Shown here piece by piece: positions 19,597-32,050 of a stretch of 64,000 bases of DNA (its first letter is position 1; every line of letters begins with the position of its first letter). The notes below the pieces were generated by a model. The model ran no database searches. It worked only from the letters and a program-made list of their open reading frames with translations, and was not told the DNA's origin. Origin of the DNA: Ostrinia nubilalis (lineage: Eukaryota; Arthropoda; Insecta; Lepidoptera; Crambidae); NCBI RefSeq assembly GCF_963855985.1, contig NC_087104.1:11222001-11286000 (forward strand), read 5' to 3'. The position numbers and the translations under genes were made by a program.

Positions 19597-20325
19597 TTAT
19601 GCCTTTCCATATAAGTACTCTATGTAAGCAGAATGAAATTTTAACTTGATGTCTTCTTGAATTGCATCTTTTTGTTTATAAAAAACGCGAAATATTAATT
19701 TTTCGAAAATATCTCGTGTTCGGTCTCCGATGTGCCTGCTTTTACCCATTCCATATCTTTTCAAAAGATAAATATAATCATCAATTTTGGTGTCGTCGCG
19801 TACTGAATAGATCGCATTCATTGCGTGGAAGAATTCGTTTACCATTGGTTTTCCACTAGATATAATATCGAGGAAGTTCTGTACTTTTATTCTTAGCAAC
19901 TCACCTCTTAGGTCTGATGATCTTTCTAAACGCTCGGAAAACTTTTCAATCTTTCTCCTCATGAACCTGCCGGATCCCAATCCTTCCAGACTTTTGCTTA
20001 ATACAATAAAGTATCTACGAACTTTGTTCACCAGAAAATTATGCAAAAGCGCTTGACAAATATTTACTACGAAGTCATAGAATGGTCCTCGTGGTATTAC
20101 AATGACTCTAACAGTGGTAGTTGTGGTGCTTGTGCTCTTGGTGGTAGAGGCATCATCGTACATGCCAACCGAGCAGTCGATATCTGATTCATCATCGCTC
20201 ACGTCGCTTTGTAAGTGGCACCTTAGTGCAGGCTTCTGTACCATTTCTGATCCACTGCCGCCATTGATCCTAGTTACAATTATTGTAACTGTAGTCACTA
20301 CTACATACGATATCAAAGCACTCAT
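19597..20325 (-). CDS. Putative secreted helical protein B (paralogue of A)
   Basis: Intronless, 242 residues. I chose ATG 20325; the frame is open a little further upstream but has no ATG there. An N-terminal hydrophobic stretch (MSALISYVVVTTVTIIVTRI) is a likely signal peptide or anchor. Next comes an acidic segment (DVSDDESDIDC) and a Ser/Thr run (TTKSTSTTTTT), possibly O-glycosylated. The second half is helical and matches protein A around FFHAMNAIYSVRDDTKIDDY and in the following RYG...R...F...L segment. The ATG lies only 79 bp from the meckelin stop codon, on the same strand. A TCAGTGT initiator-like sequence lies about 15 bp upstream of the ATG. Unknown family; function not assigned. 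Confidence 0.65.
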   Translation of the reverse strand: MSALISYVVVTTVTIIVTRINGGSGSEMVQKPALRCHLQSDVSDDESDIDCSVGMYDDASTTKSTSTTTTTVRVIVIPRGPFYDFVVNICQALLHNFLVNKVRRYFIVLSKSLEGLGSGRFMRRKIEKFSERLERSSDLRGELLRIKVQNFLDIISSGKPMVNEFFHAMNAIYSVRDDTKIDDYIYLLKRYGMGKSRHIGDRTRDIFEKLIFRVFYKQKDAIQEDIKLKFHSAYIEYLYGKA

Positions 20326-20382
20326 CTTCGTGCACACTGAAACCAATGCTGTTATTCTCGGAGCTATTCGCTTTACGTTTCA

Positions 20383-20392
20383 TTTATTTATT
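20383..20392 (-). terminator. Meckelin poly(A) signals (AATAAATAAA)
   Basis: Two overlapping AATAAA hexamers on the minus strand, 13 bp after the meckelin stop codon. If used, the 3' UTR is very short and cleavage would occur just before or inside the start of the next gene. Confidence 0.6.
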
Positions 20393-20404
20393 GGTTAGTA
20401 CTTT

Positions 20405-23400
20405 TTATATCTTTTCATCAACATTAGTTTTTAGTCTCTGATTTCTGATCCCAAACCAAGTTCTTGTTCTTTTCATAATCTGGAAACAAATATGATTTAT
20501 GCAAAACTCTTTTGTGGAAATTAATTACAAAGTGTCTAATTAATTATTATTTATTACCTGCCACGCCAATAAAGTAACAAAGGCTGCTAATAATGGATCT
20601 TCCGTTGCGAGCACAACGCAGCCAAATAGCATAGCATCAAACGTGCCTAAACTCCATTCCTCGCCCCACCTAAAACGAATTAGACATTATTGTCGTTTGT
20701 GAGCACGTTATTAAAGAGATATATTTTTATTGCTATTAAATATTTTTTAATGATTAATATCAAGCCTTTCAAATCATTACATCATAAAATAACATTCTTT
20801 TTTAAAGCAAAGAACCCTGCACAGTTGGCACGCAAATATTGTTTTGTAGAGTCCAACAAGTAATCAAGAAAAGTACTATTCGGAAAAAAAATGCTTTTTA
20901 AACAGGCCCATAAACAGCATTATGTTATGGCTAGTTGTTTACCAAGTGACTACCATACACGACGGAGCAGAGTCCCCAGGATCGTAGAGGAGAACGCTGG
21001 TGGTGCCTGCCTCCCGCTCCGTCAGCTCTACGTCCATCAGTCGCTCTGGCACCGTCCTCTCACTGGCCACCCAGTTGAGGCCGTCTAGGGCCTGCCATCA
21101 TTAAAAGCTACCTAAATAATTAAATTACAATACAAGCTTTCTTGGTTAGTGCAGAGACCGCCAGAATAAAATTGTACATGTTACATCTTTTAGCCTATAC
21201 GCAGACCACCGACTGTTAGTCGGGTGATAGTTGGGCCCGATTATAATTTGTATGAAGAATCAGCCGATACGAGTACCAAATCGATGTACCTAATGTGCGC
21301 ACTTTCATACATGTCCATACTGATTAACAGCCCGACCCAACTGCCCGTGACCCGTGGTCTGCGCCTGGTCTTAGAAATAAATACTTTTTTACTTTAAAAA
21401 AATGTACGGATAAATCTTGTTCTAACAACAGTTTCAGCAGATTTTATGTGTATTCGTTTAACCATAAAATGTTGTAGGTATATTGAATGTATTGTACTCG
21501 TATAAGTCGTACATACAAGTAATGTATTGTCTATTTGCAAATAAATATTGAATCGCTTTATTGAGATTGATATAGGTATCTTTCAGACCTATTTCTGTTT
21601 CCAATATTGTTTGAAATACTTATTCAAGGAGTGAATAACTGAATATTCGACATCAATAGAAACAAAAGGTGTTTATTCGGAGTCATTGAACTTACTCTTT
21701 CGAAGAAGGCAGCTAAAAGCCTTGTCAAAACAACTCGTCGCGCATCGATATTGCCCAAGTCATCTGTGAAATAAATAACATAGCAATTATATGGCACAAT
21801 AGATAAAATAATCCAAATAATAGACATACCCAGGCCAGGAGAAGATAGTTGCTTATACACAATCCTGAAATAATAATAATTTAGCAGTCATAACTAGTTT
21901 TTTGGTATTATTAATTAGGTTATTCCGTAACGTAAAGTTCTCTGAATAATTAATTATTACCTTAATTGGGGAGCCATGACAACGCGACACATCGCGAGAG
22001 GTCCAGCCATTAATCTAAGGTCTTTGTTGTCATCGTTCCTATAAATAACATGAAATGAATGAGAAAGTAATTTTGAAATAATTAATAAAGTTTTTATAAC
22101 AATTGAGATTTGTGATTTATCGTTGGTTTTTATAATAGCATTTTAATGTGAGCTACGGCTACGATATTACCAAGGTTTGCTACGACTGCTACGACCTTTG
22201 CTACGTATGCTACGATCTTTGCTGCGTATACTACGAACCTTGCTGCGTTTGCTACGACATTTGCTACGATTGCTACGACTTTTGCAGTGTTTGCTACGAT
22301 CCATGCTACATTTTCTACGACTACTAGGTTTGTTGCTACGACATAGTTACGACTATACTACGCTGACTCAAATACGATGTTGTTAATTCTACGTCTTAGG
22401 GCCGATTTTTCAATCGTTAGTTAACTTTTATCAGAAGAATAAAATTGTCATTTTGACATATTTCCCATACAAAAACTGACAATATGTCAATTTTATTCTT
22501 CAGTTAAAAGTTATTCGATGGTTGAAAAATCAGCCCTTAATAATAAAATCATGATCCGAAGGTAGATTATTCACGCCAAAAAACTTTTCCAATTCTGTAT
22601 AAGTTTTATAAAATTCTATTGAAACGAAGACATCACTAGGTAAGGGAAAGTAACATAGTTCGATGTCAATGTTAATAGGGTTTATGTAAAAAATAAACTA
22701 CGGATAGGTAAAACGTAAAAGTGAAAAATATGTAGCTACCTACTTATTTTTCTCAGCATAGTAGAAAATTAAATAGTTAGAACGGCAAAAGTATGTCCTA
22801 TTAACTTCCCTAATAACTAGTAATACTAATTCTCACTTTAATATATCTCACCTGCCATGCACATAATGCGCGTAGTATTCTTCTTGAAAGACCAGCAATG
22901 ACAAACCAGTACCCCTGCACACCCTCGTCAAAACAGCTGACGGGGCACCGGCTGCTTTATCCAGGGTCCACCGTAGCCCCATCAGCAGGACGTAGGAAGA
23001 AACCCACGCTATGCTCGTGACTGCCCATCGGTAGCCTTTGCTTGCAGGCAGATAGGCTTGCCATGGACTTATGAGCTAAAGAGTTATTAATAGAGTTTGA
23101 TATTACTTTTTTAGAAAGGATAATTTATTAGTGCATAATCTTGTAAGGGGTTATAGTACCTGCAGATCATTTGTAAAATCATATCTGAAAAATAATTAGA
23201 CCTTTGATATGAGACAATAAAGAAAAAGAATATTTTTGAGTGTTTTCCTTGTTCCTCTAGGTTTTAAGTTACCACCTAGGATTTTTCAAAAAATGTTTCT
23301 ATAATAGTTCACTTTTGTATATGTATGAGTGTCCAATTGTCCATATGCAAAAATGTTGCAAATGACCTGTGCTATAACCCCTTAAAGATTATGGTCTAAT

Positions 23401-26400
23401 TCCAAGTCACTATGTATACGTTCGTGTTAGAATATTTTGAAAAAATATTTTTGCATGTAAATAATGTATTACTTCACTACCTGAAGCTGTCACAAAGTTA
23501 AGGTAGGCACAATTCAAAATTTAGGGTAGGGTAGGTCGTTGCATGTCAAATTACCTGCAGAATAAGGAGAGCTAAAGTAACGACATAGCTCGGAGGCGCT
23601 CTCCTCTGCGCCTGCAAGCGATTCCACTCTCTCGCTAGAGTCGTCACTCTCCAACTACCGTCATCGTTAGTGACATTGGCATCTGTAATATTTTTTTTAA
23701 TGGACTAACTCTAGATTGTAAATTTTTTAAGATTAATAAAGAATTTATAATTCGGCAATATTGTTAATAAACAAAGTTACTTTTGTTTTAAGATTATTTC
23801 ACTTTTATTGGGCAATTTGAAGCCACGATAGTCGAACGGTGAAGGGGTCGGACTGACCGACTCGTGATCCGAAGAACGCGGGTTCAGTCCCCGCCGCCGC
23901 TCAACTATTGTGGTGGTATGAGGTGTAAATGAATGTAAAAACCTACCTTTATGTGTTATATTATACTCCGACCAGTCAAGGAAAAAAATATCACATCTGC
24001 ATTGTTTCCAATTTAGCCAGGCTACCTTGATGGCCTACAAAATATTAATCATTTTAGCGCACGACCAACTGATAAATCCTTTGTATTAATGGTACGAAAG
24101 CTTTAGGGCCCTCGCCCACGGCGACTTTTTGTAGTGATGCTGTCGCGTGTTCCGTAAACGAGTGACAGCATCGAACTAACGCGCGTTCGTCGCATTTGAA
24201 AAGCACTACAGATGCGATGTCAACGCGCTACAGCAGCTCAACTGTATCGATGCAAACGCGCGACCGTGTCGGACGACATCGGGGGGAGAACGGAGAGAGG
24301 GTTTAGAGATGAGACGTATTTACCAGAACAGATCCACACACTAGGTATTTTACAGTACTAGGCGGCACCTATTCCAATTTTTTAAATACTTGATCCACCT
24401 AGTATTTTATAAATTACACGATTTCCGACCCTACCTTCAAAGTAATAGAGGTTATTATTGCGTAATCCGTAGTCGTGTATTACGCGCACCTAGTATTTAT
24501 CGCTAAGCTTATGTGCGAACGTAGAGATTCACTCCGTCTCTGTCTGACCAAACAAATTTGAGCGCGACGAAGCAAACGCACACAAACGTAGTCAAACCAT
24601 ATTCATGTAAAAAAGAAAAACTATGTAAATATTTTTATGAAATTGATATCTTTTAAATACGCCAACTTTTAAGTTGACAGTCCTAAGCCTGTTGAAGTAT
24701 GAAGGGAGGAATTATTATTCAATTTCAAATTGCATTATTCATACTACGGTTGTATCTTTTCAAAGAAAATTGTATTTTAAAGTCATATTACGTGGATTAG
24801 TCCGCACTAGTCGCGTCAAGTATGCTAAAATTACTACGTAGTACTAGGTGGAATAGGTATTTGGATCGAGTATTAATAAATACTAGGAATAGGTGCACCT
24901 AGTATCAAAATCTAGTATAACCCATCTCTAACAGGGTTACTGAATCGCGTTTGCATCGCGATAGAAGCGTGACAGTAATGCGTTTTTATCGCGACAGAAG
25001 CGCGTTTATGTGGGCGAGGGCACATAGCTAGCGACCTCATTGCGACTGTATCGATGCGAATGCGAGACAGAATCGCTACAAAAAGTCGCCGTGGGCGAGG
25101 GGCCTTACCAACTAAACTGATTGTACCTTTAACGAAACGGCGGAGTACACAAAGGCCCTAATCACCCTCTCTTCAGAACTCGACAAGGGTAGAGTCATGC
25201 CGAGGGATGCCTCCGCGGCGAGAGCGTGTAAAGTTGAAAACCAGGCTGCCTGCAAAATAAAACTAGCGTGTCGGTAACATACTTGATATGGCTAATAGAG
25301 AGTTGTCAAAATAAGATTCTTCTTCATAAATAGGGCACTCTTGCCAGAGTGGTCGTGGTTGGACTGACGAGGTGGCGTGTTCGATGCTCGCCTGGCGATG
25401 TGTGAACAAATAACATAGCATAACAAATAAAATAACATAATACCTATTTCTTATTAAATATGTACTAGCTTTTGCCCGCGGCTTCGCCAGCGTGTGTATT
25501 TTAGTCTGCCAAAGAAAGTTTATTGCGCCTGTGTCCCAGGTCAGAAACTACCCTACGTTTTCCGTGGATGTAAAATTACATTAAATATATTAATACATAA
25601 ATTAATTTTTATAGCTTGTACTTACCTATTGGTTTCTTTTTATTTCAATAACATTTTCTCTCCCAAATTAATTTACGTAAATTATCATTTGAAGCAATAC
25701 AAAACTATTAAAACTGCATAAAAGATCTTATTACCATTTAATTTGTTCTGTAAACTGAGTTCTATCTCAGAGAATCTTTCTTCAAATACCTTGAAGCGTT
25801 TTATGATTGCATAATTATCCAATTTTCATTTTGCCTCGCTCTATCTTTTATTCAAAGCCTTTTTAAATTTCCCAGGGGACTAGACAGTGGAATCTGATGA
25901 ACTTATCTGCGATTAACGAGCGTCAAATAAAAAAGAATACATTTTAGGTGTTATTTCATCTTCTTTTGCAATAAGATTTTTTAAAGTAGAGATTACACAA
26001 AAAATACCTTTTAAAAAAATACCGTAAGTAGGTAAAGTACTCGTACGTAGTATTATTATTATTGTGATTTTTTTAAAATGAACGTTTGATTAAATTTCAC
26101 GCTTATATGACGATGTTGATGAAATCTGGCATTTTAGATAGTTGACTACTATGGTAAAATAACAATAGAAATTATTTAAACACTTGCTAATGTTAATAAA
26201 GGCAAGTATGCGATAAACACTCTATGACAGACCGAAATACACTTTTAAGTAAGTAAAGTAACATCTTATATTAATCTATAGGTAGTTACTGTCTTACTTA
26301 CGAAATATAGCGCATCAGAAATGGAGCCAGCCATCAGCGGCACAAAGGAGAAATGTAGGCCACCCCTACGCATCTCTCCGCGCCACTGCACTATCGCGTA

Positions 26401-29400
26401 CAGTGACAGGAGTGTGCCTAACACACCGCCCCATATCTGGAACATTGTATAAGAACCACTTGAAAAATACGAGTAAGTAAATGAAATTAAATATTTTAGC
26501 AGAATTATGATTGGTCAAAATCACTCAACATTCTCTGCTATTAACCGTAGCGGGCTAGATAAAGGTAGCAGTAAGGCGCTGGATGCAGGCCGCTACCAGC
26601 CGATCAACATGGAAATCATTGGAGGAGGCCTATGTTCAGCAGTGGACGACCTATGGCTGAAATAATACTACTACTACTCTCAAAACACCATTCAAAATTA
26701 CATATAGGGAAAAGTAGCTCAGTTGAAAGAGCAGTCGCCCGGCAAGCGAAAGGATTTTTTCAAGTTGTTTATTTATAACATATAGGTAGGTTCTGAGCAT
26801 AAGAAACAACAAAGAACTTACCTCCAATCCTCTGAAGATCCCAGCACTGGGCAAATCGTGTTGAACACTTAGTGTGGTGGTCACAGATTGAGACAAGGGT
26901 GACTTGCTCGCATACCGAACCTCAATATTGACGTGTAGTCTGAGAGAACTAGCCTGATTTTTGTCTCTTTCTACCCTGAAAACCAAGTTTATAATATAAA
27001 GTACCAACATATTATTATTAGACTATAGTTATGTCGCTACTAGATAATATAAAGTTGTTCAATTTATTTCCTCTGCCTGCGGCTGGTTTTCCTTTTTCAA
27101 AGAAAGATATTATTTAGATCCCTCAGAAAATGTGTCCTGTGTAGGCTTTGACATTCGCAATACAGGATACTTTCCATTCGTATGAATAATTTCAGATTGG
27201 ATTGTAAGTAGGTACGAGTACTTCTTTTGAAGGATCGCCTATTTATTTTCGTTTCAGCAAAATGACGTCCACTGTTGGACAAAGGCCTCCCCCAAGGATT
27301 TCCATAACGACCGGTCCGCATCCAGGTTCGTCCCGTTTATTTAGTCAGAAAAAAAATAGATACGGTTTTATGAGTAATTTGTTCAGACAATATTTTCAGA
27401 TTAATCTAGAGCAATTACAGATATATTTTAGAATTAATTTACTGGTCTAGCTCCAGATTACCAGTAATTGCTTCAAGATTTATGCGTGTTGCCGAGCAAT
27501 TATTACCCAAATTGTGACAGATTGTGCCCGATTATACGGGCTGTCGGGCTAGGTTACTACATAGAAATCTCAAGAGCGACTTTGAAAATTATTATTAAAT
27601 AGCTGTGCCCGTGAGTTCGTACGCGTGGAAATAGTTTGAAAAATATTTCCCGTGTTTGCGACATTGTGTAATGTGCCTTTATTGATAAATGGGCTCGATA
27701 ATGGAAATAATTGGAAACATAAAAAGAATTTTTCAAATCGGAACTGGCGCGGATTAGCGCGTTCAAGTATTTGCTTATTAAACAAACTTTTCAGCTCTAT
27801 AATATTAGTATATTATGTAGATTTACTTGGATAACAATTATAACAAAATGTTACGCATATTACTAAAGGAAAACTTTCTTACGTAAATCCTACGTTTGTA
27901 GAACAACCAATCAACTTCCGAACTCAATTAGTTATGTGTTTCTAAACAACAATATGGACGCTAACTTTCCTAAACAAATAATCACGTGCTACCTTTTGGT
28001 GAGAAGAAACAAAACCGGTAATTAATCAATAATTTTCAACTCGTTCTGAAGTAATTCTACTACATATCGACCTGGTTAATGTTTTCTTTAGTATCCTTAT
28101 CATCGCCTACTTACGTGCTCTATTTGTGAAGGGCTCTCATCTTTCGAGGGCCAAGTTTGATTTCCCAGAGGCAACACAAATTAAGGAAGAAATCAAGGTA
28201 CCTACTTATACCCAATATGGTAATGAAGTTACCCCGAATGGGATAGAAGATCTACCCCATTTTCTGATTTCTGGGATAAAAAGAATAATTCTTTGACAAT
28301 TATTAAATAAAAAATAAATTCCTCAATGAAAATAGACATACTGGGTATTATTTTAAGCTGTACCTCCTATCACTGCTACTTTGAATTTAACAATGTTAAG
28401 TACACACCTACGTAGCTGTACATTTTATTACCTGCCTAGCACTCAATTACCCTAAATCTTGGAAACCTTTTCCATGTTGATTTATTAGCAAGTTAATAGG
28501 CACCTTTGTGAATGTTAATTCTTATGTTAATTCTCACCGAACTCTGGCGGAGAATTCTCGCAGGTAGACAGTGCCGGTGACATTGGTGGTCGACGAGAGG
28601 ACGCTGTGCACGAGAAAGTATCGCGTGAAATCTGCCGACTTCCAGGACCCTCTCTGTGATTTGGGAAAATAAAGATACATTTTACACATTGCTACGTGTT
28701 TAACGGTAATTTTTCATATTGGTAACCCTCAATCAGGTAGTAAATTAGTTTTTTTTTTCTTATGCATAACAAGGCAGGTATATGACCGCGATCGCACCTG
28801 GTGTTAAGTGAGATTCAGTCTAGGATGGTAATACCTGCCCTGAAAGTGCCTCACTCTCGCCTTGAAATGGCCCGGATTATAGTGTTGGGCAAAGACAGCA
28901 GCAGGCAGCGAATTCCAGTCCATAGCTGTTCGCATTATAAAAGAGTAATGGAAAGTTGTTCTGAGCATTAAATTAGGAATATTAAAGTTATGGAGGACAT
29001 TATTTAAACATAGATAAAGGGTTTGGTTTAATTTTAATAATAATAGTCGGTATTTCATTTTATAGTTGAATGAATAAATTATGTAGTTAAACAGTTAATA
29101 ACTTACCTGAATATAATTGTCGCTTGGAGTGCGTACTGTAATAGGTAGAGGCTTTAACACTCCATCCATGTAGACGTACGGAGCAAAGGTACTGTTTAAT
29201 ATTGCCTGAGACCATTTTGTGAAGTTAGAATCACAATCCCTTCTGAAAGTTATAAGATTTTGTAGAATTTATTTTAAAAGTACAAGTTTTTGTTCCTCCG
29301 AAGTAAGTAACACTTACGTAAAATCTTTCCCGATTTGTATTACAAATGGCAAAGAACATGGTGACCATCGGTCATCTGTAGAGTCGATGAGTTTGAAACC

Positions 29401-32050
29401 TCCTTCAGAAGTGTAAACTGCTAACACCAATGATAAATTCTGAAAAATTATGGAAGTTTATAATAGAATTTAATTTTCATTGATATTGTTAATTTCTAAT
29501 ATTCACATCATACGAAGTTTCGCAAAATTGCTTTTAAAACATACCTACTGTACCTAGTTAGTATACCAATTTCCATTTTATAAGATGTAAATTAGTTTAT
29601 CCTTTAGGTTTTCAGGCTATAAAATCACTGAACTGAACACTAAATTAACTCTACATTTTCGTAGATCAAAATAAGTTAAGATAAATAAGCTCCTAGAAAA
29701 TGGTCCCGGTTCGTATAGCCGAATACTAATTTAATCAATCATTTACCTTTGCCTTTGGCATAACAAATTCTCCAGGCCTAAAGTCATTTGAAGTCGGGTC
29801 AATCAAGAGTTTCGGCAAACCTGAAACCAAAACTTAATTCATTTGAATATCAAACGAAACGAATAATTGCCAATTGAGATTCTTCACGATTTTATCGACC
29901 GGACGAGCCTGTGAAATCATCATAGGCATTTCACATTATGTCTACTGCTAACTATGGGAGGCCTATGTTCAACAGTGGACGTCCTATGGCTGAAATGATA
30001 ATGATCATGTCAACTGCTGTACACCTCCTGCTACCTCCCCCAATAATCCAGATTGACCGCTAGTAGTGGCCTGTATCCATTCCCATCCTTCTACCTTTAT
30101 GAGATCATCTGTCCACTAAAATCAGATTGCAGGCATTAAATAAGTACCTTTTGGAGTAACCATCTTCGTTTGTAACCAAAGTCTGCAAGGCCCCCCAGGG
30201 TCCGTCATATAAAAATTTCTGACACATTCACCAGCTAACAGCCGACAGGCCAGAACGTCTCCTTTCTGAGAACAATATAAATAAAATCTCAAACTTTTAA
30301 GGAAAAAACAGACGCAACACGTGAATTTCTAATAGGTACGAGTACACTTTGATAGCCTTTCCAAATTAATCTTCAAGTGAATTACGCAAGATGCTTACCT
30401 ACTCTAACTTTTTCCTTGTAGGCTTAAGAAGGCATCTTTTATTAGCATTCATAATACAATTAAAATAACAACTTCACCAGAGGGTGGGAGTTGTAAGTTG
30501 GGTAAGTGTTTAATATTTAAGCAGGGTATAAAATTAAGTAGGGCTACTTATACATATACAGTGGATTATTAGAGCGTCCTATTTCTTCATGAGTTTGAAT
30601 TTACTAAATGTCGACATGTAGTGTGTACGTGGAAATCTTTCTCCAACTACTACTTACTACCTACTTGTTTAAGTTACACCACAGAATAATAATTACACTG
30701 AAGAAGTGATACCTACCTACTTAGCATTAGGTATATTACTATACTATGTACCTACCTAAGGAACAATCGACTTACCGTACACCGATACTCATATTTCACA
30801 ATATCCATCAAAACTGAAGGGTGGATGCGACTGTCTTCGTACTTGGGCCGCTCCGAGACGTATCGCTTGGGGACGCACGCACCCGCCACCACCATATCGG
30901 AGCGTGCGCAAACGCATCCCTCGCAACGCACGCACGCGTTGTTCAACGGTTTGAAGCCGCGCGCGCATTTTATGCAGAGCACTTCTTTTGTTGGTGAACC
31001 GTCGAGGTTTTGAGTTACTGACGGACAAGAAGTTAGTTACAGTAATAGTCTGAATAGGTATTTAATATAAGTAAATTTTTTTTTTTTTGCATCAAGTTTA
31101 TCGTTTACCGGATCGCTGGTTCTGATTTTTGCCATGTTGGAAACCATATAGTTGAACGATTGTAGCGCCCCCCTGTCATTGAGTTTGGTGGGACAGTTCA
31201 GCGTGGGTCATCTATAGTGATTTTACCTCTAGTGTACTTTAACATAGCATCTTACTTTTCATCATTTCTAAAACTGGAGGGCTTTGGGTGATTTTTCACA
31301 GTTATCTACAAAATTTTTGCTAGCTATTATGGTTTTACTCACCAGAAATATAATCATTGCTAGGGCATTTCCTACAGACGACTCTGCCAGAATTATTCTG
31401 GCACTTTCTGGGCACGCACGTGGAGCCATCTGCAGAGACTACCTCGGTGGCGTTGCACGGCTTGCACCTTGCGATGCCGGCAGGCACGCTGTGATCCTCG
31501 CAAGTGCAAGAGAACCCTGAAACATATGTGACGTCATAGGGGGCTTTTAATTTCATTCGTAGTCATGAAAAGTTTTATGAACAAGGGAAATGTAATGCAA
31601 TGTATTTAAAAAAAATATCTTAGTACCTAGGTACCTAAGATTGTAATAATAATGGTGATATTTTTGTTAATATACTCGTAGTTGAGTGAAATTGTTCATG
31701 TTACTTGAACTTATTTATCTAATAGGTTATAACATTTCCTTGTTAATTATGTTATGTATTTCAAAAGACGATTACAGAAACTATACCTATAGGTCCTAAC
31801 TGTATTGTTTCAGTTTCAGTTTACCTACATTTAAAGCTTTTGCCCCAAAGATATGATCAATAAACTTTGAGATTTGATCAACTCACTCACCTTCTGCCGT
31901 CGCGACTAGAGAAACATTGGCAGGACAGGCCTGGCACGACATGAGGCTCGGCTCAAAGTACTCCGTCTTGTTACACGGCACTTCCAAACTCTTCACCCCG
32001 AATATTATAAACAACAAATGAAACAACTCCATTTCAGACTTTATCGCCAT
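20405..32050 (-). CDS. Tmem67: Meckelin (TMEM67/MKS3), complete, 20 coding exons
   Basis: Transmembrane protein of the ciliary transition zone (MKS module). Exons: 31891-32050, 31343-31516, 30776-31017, 30148-30265, 29747-29820, 29318-29439, 29107-29242, 28538-28653, 26822-26975, 26302-26436, 25127-25249, 23947-24034, 23555-23682, 22852-23075, 21961-22038, 21830-21864, 21696-21763, 20943-21091, 20558-20669, 20405-20479. All junctions are GT-AG and the phases join into 836 codons plus stop; vertebrate meckelin is about 995. A second in-frame ATG (32032) directly precedes the signal peptide (MELFHLLFIIFG). Exons 1-4 encode the cysteine-rich extracellular region. The later part shows the family marks DIFFLDWSEYN, AREWNRLQ, YYAHYVHGR and an end segment LGTFDAMLFGCVVLATEDPL. 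In insects the gene would act in ciliated sensory neurons and sperm. Introns carry many small transposons; none interrupts an exon. Confidence 0.93.
21193..21370. mobile_element. MITE with CGCAGACCACCGA ends, TTA target
   Basis: Inverted ends around ACGCAGACCACCGACTG and its complement, flanked by TTA (21190-21192, 21371-21373). Lies in meckelin intron 17. Same family as 44485-44652. Confidence 0.75.
22151..22375. repeat. GCTACGA minisatellite
   Basis: About 15 irregular copies of a short unit built on (T)TTGCTACGA. One frame on the plus strand gives an artificial Leu/Arg repeat peptide. In meckelin intron 14. Confidence 0.75.
22399..22536. mobile_element. MITE with GGGCYGATTTTTCAA ends, TTA target
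   Basis: A 138-bp palindromic element flanked by TTA (22396-22398, 22537-22539). Ends GGGCCGATTTTTCAATCG and GGGCTGATTTTTCAACCA (as complement). Confidence 0.8.
23146..23382. mobile_element. MITE with AGGGGTTATAG ends, TA target
   Basis: Inverted ends AGGGGTTATAGTACCTGCAG and AGGGGTTATAGCACAGGTCA (as complement), flanked by TA, in meckelin intron 13. Confidence 0.7.
23817..23920 (+). mobile_element. tRNA-derived SINE
   Basis: A box-like TAGTCGAACGGTGAAGGGG and B box GCGGGTTCAGTCCC are correctly spaced, but the acceptor stem does not pair and the sequence continues into the SINE junction GCCGCCGCTCAACTATTGTG. Not a functional tRNA gene. Confidence 0.7.
24106..25104. mobile_element. MITE with GGCCCTCGCCCACGGCGACT ends, TTA target
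   Basis: Strong inverted ends (CTCGCCCACGGCGACTTTTT and its complement) flanked by TTA (24103-24105, 25105-25107). It has been split by a second transposon at 24304-24930. The right end lies about 20 bp from the donor of meckelin exon 11. Confidence 0.85.
24304..24930. mobile_element. hAT-like MITE, copy 1 (nested)
   Basis: A 627-bp element with ends TAGAGATG...CATCTCTA and an 8-bp target duplication (AGAGGGTT / ACAGGGTT, one mismatch). The 8-bp duplication and TAGAGATG ends indicate hAT. Internal repeats of ACTAGG(T/C) are characteristic. A second, inverted copy lies at 56246-56873. Confidence 0.85.
25465..25600 (-). repeat. CTAG interspersed repeat, truncated
   Basis: Starts CTAGCTTTTGCCCGCGGCTT and fades after the TATTTTAGTCTGCC...CCTACGTTTTCCG segment; the TATAATATTAGT end is missing. 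Confidence 0.6.
26555..26672 (+). mobile_element. RTE-type LINE 3' end
   Basis: Encodes remnants of KVAVRRWMQAATSRSTWKSL-like sequence and ends ATGGCTGAAATAATACTACTAC. Plus strand, in meckelin intron 9. Confidence 0.75.
26706..26750 (+). mobile_element. tRNA-like SINE head fragment
   Basis: TAGCTCAGTTGAAAGAGCAG resembles an A box and D arm. The sequence stops before a B box, so only a fragment is present. Confidence 0.4.
27253..27330 (-). mobile_element. RTE-type LINE fragment
   Basis: Carries the conserved tail (AAATGACGTCCACTGTTGGA, then CAAAGGCCTCCCCCAAGGAT) on the plus strand, i.e. a minus-strand element, in meckelin intron 8. Confidence 0.7.
28748..29058 (-). mobile_element. CR1/Jockey-type LINE remnant
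   Basis: The minus strand encodes FIMRTAMDWNSLPAAVFAQH and then GHFKARVRHFQGR, the C-terminal signature of many non-LTR reverse transcriptases (WNSLP...FK). It lies in meckelin intron 7, same strand as the gene, and ends near a poly-T/A tract at 28750. Confidence 0.7.
29955..30120. mobile_element. Two RTE LINE tails in opposite orientation
   Basis: Plus-strand tail GGAGGCCTATGTTCAACAGT...GGCTGAAATGATAATGA (29957-30003) is followed by a minus-strand degraded tail (about 30015-30118). In meckelin intron 4. Confidence 0.6.

Noticed and set aside
22177..22386. Leu/Arg repeat protein
   Set aside because: Translation of the GCTACGA minisatellite inside a meckelin intron.
23817..23905. tRNA gene
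   Set aside because: Box spacing fits but there is no acceptor stem, and the 3' junction is the same as in another repeat copy.
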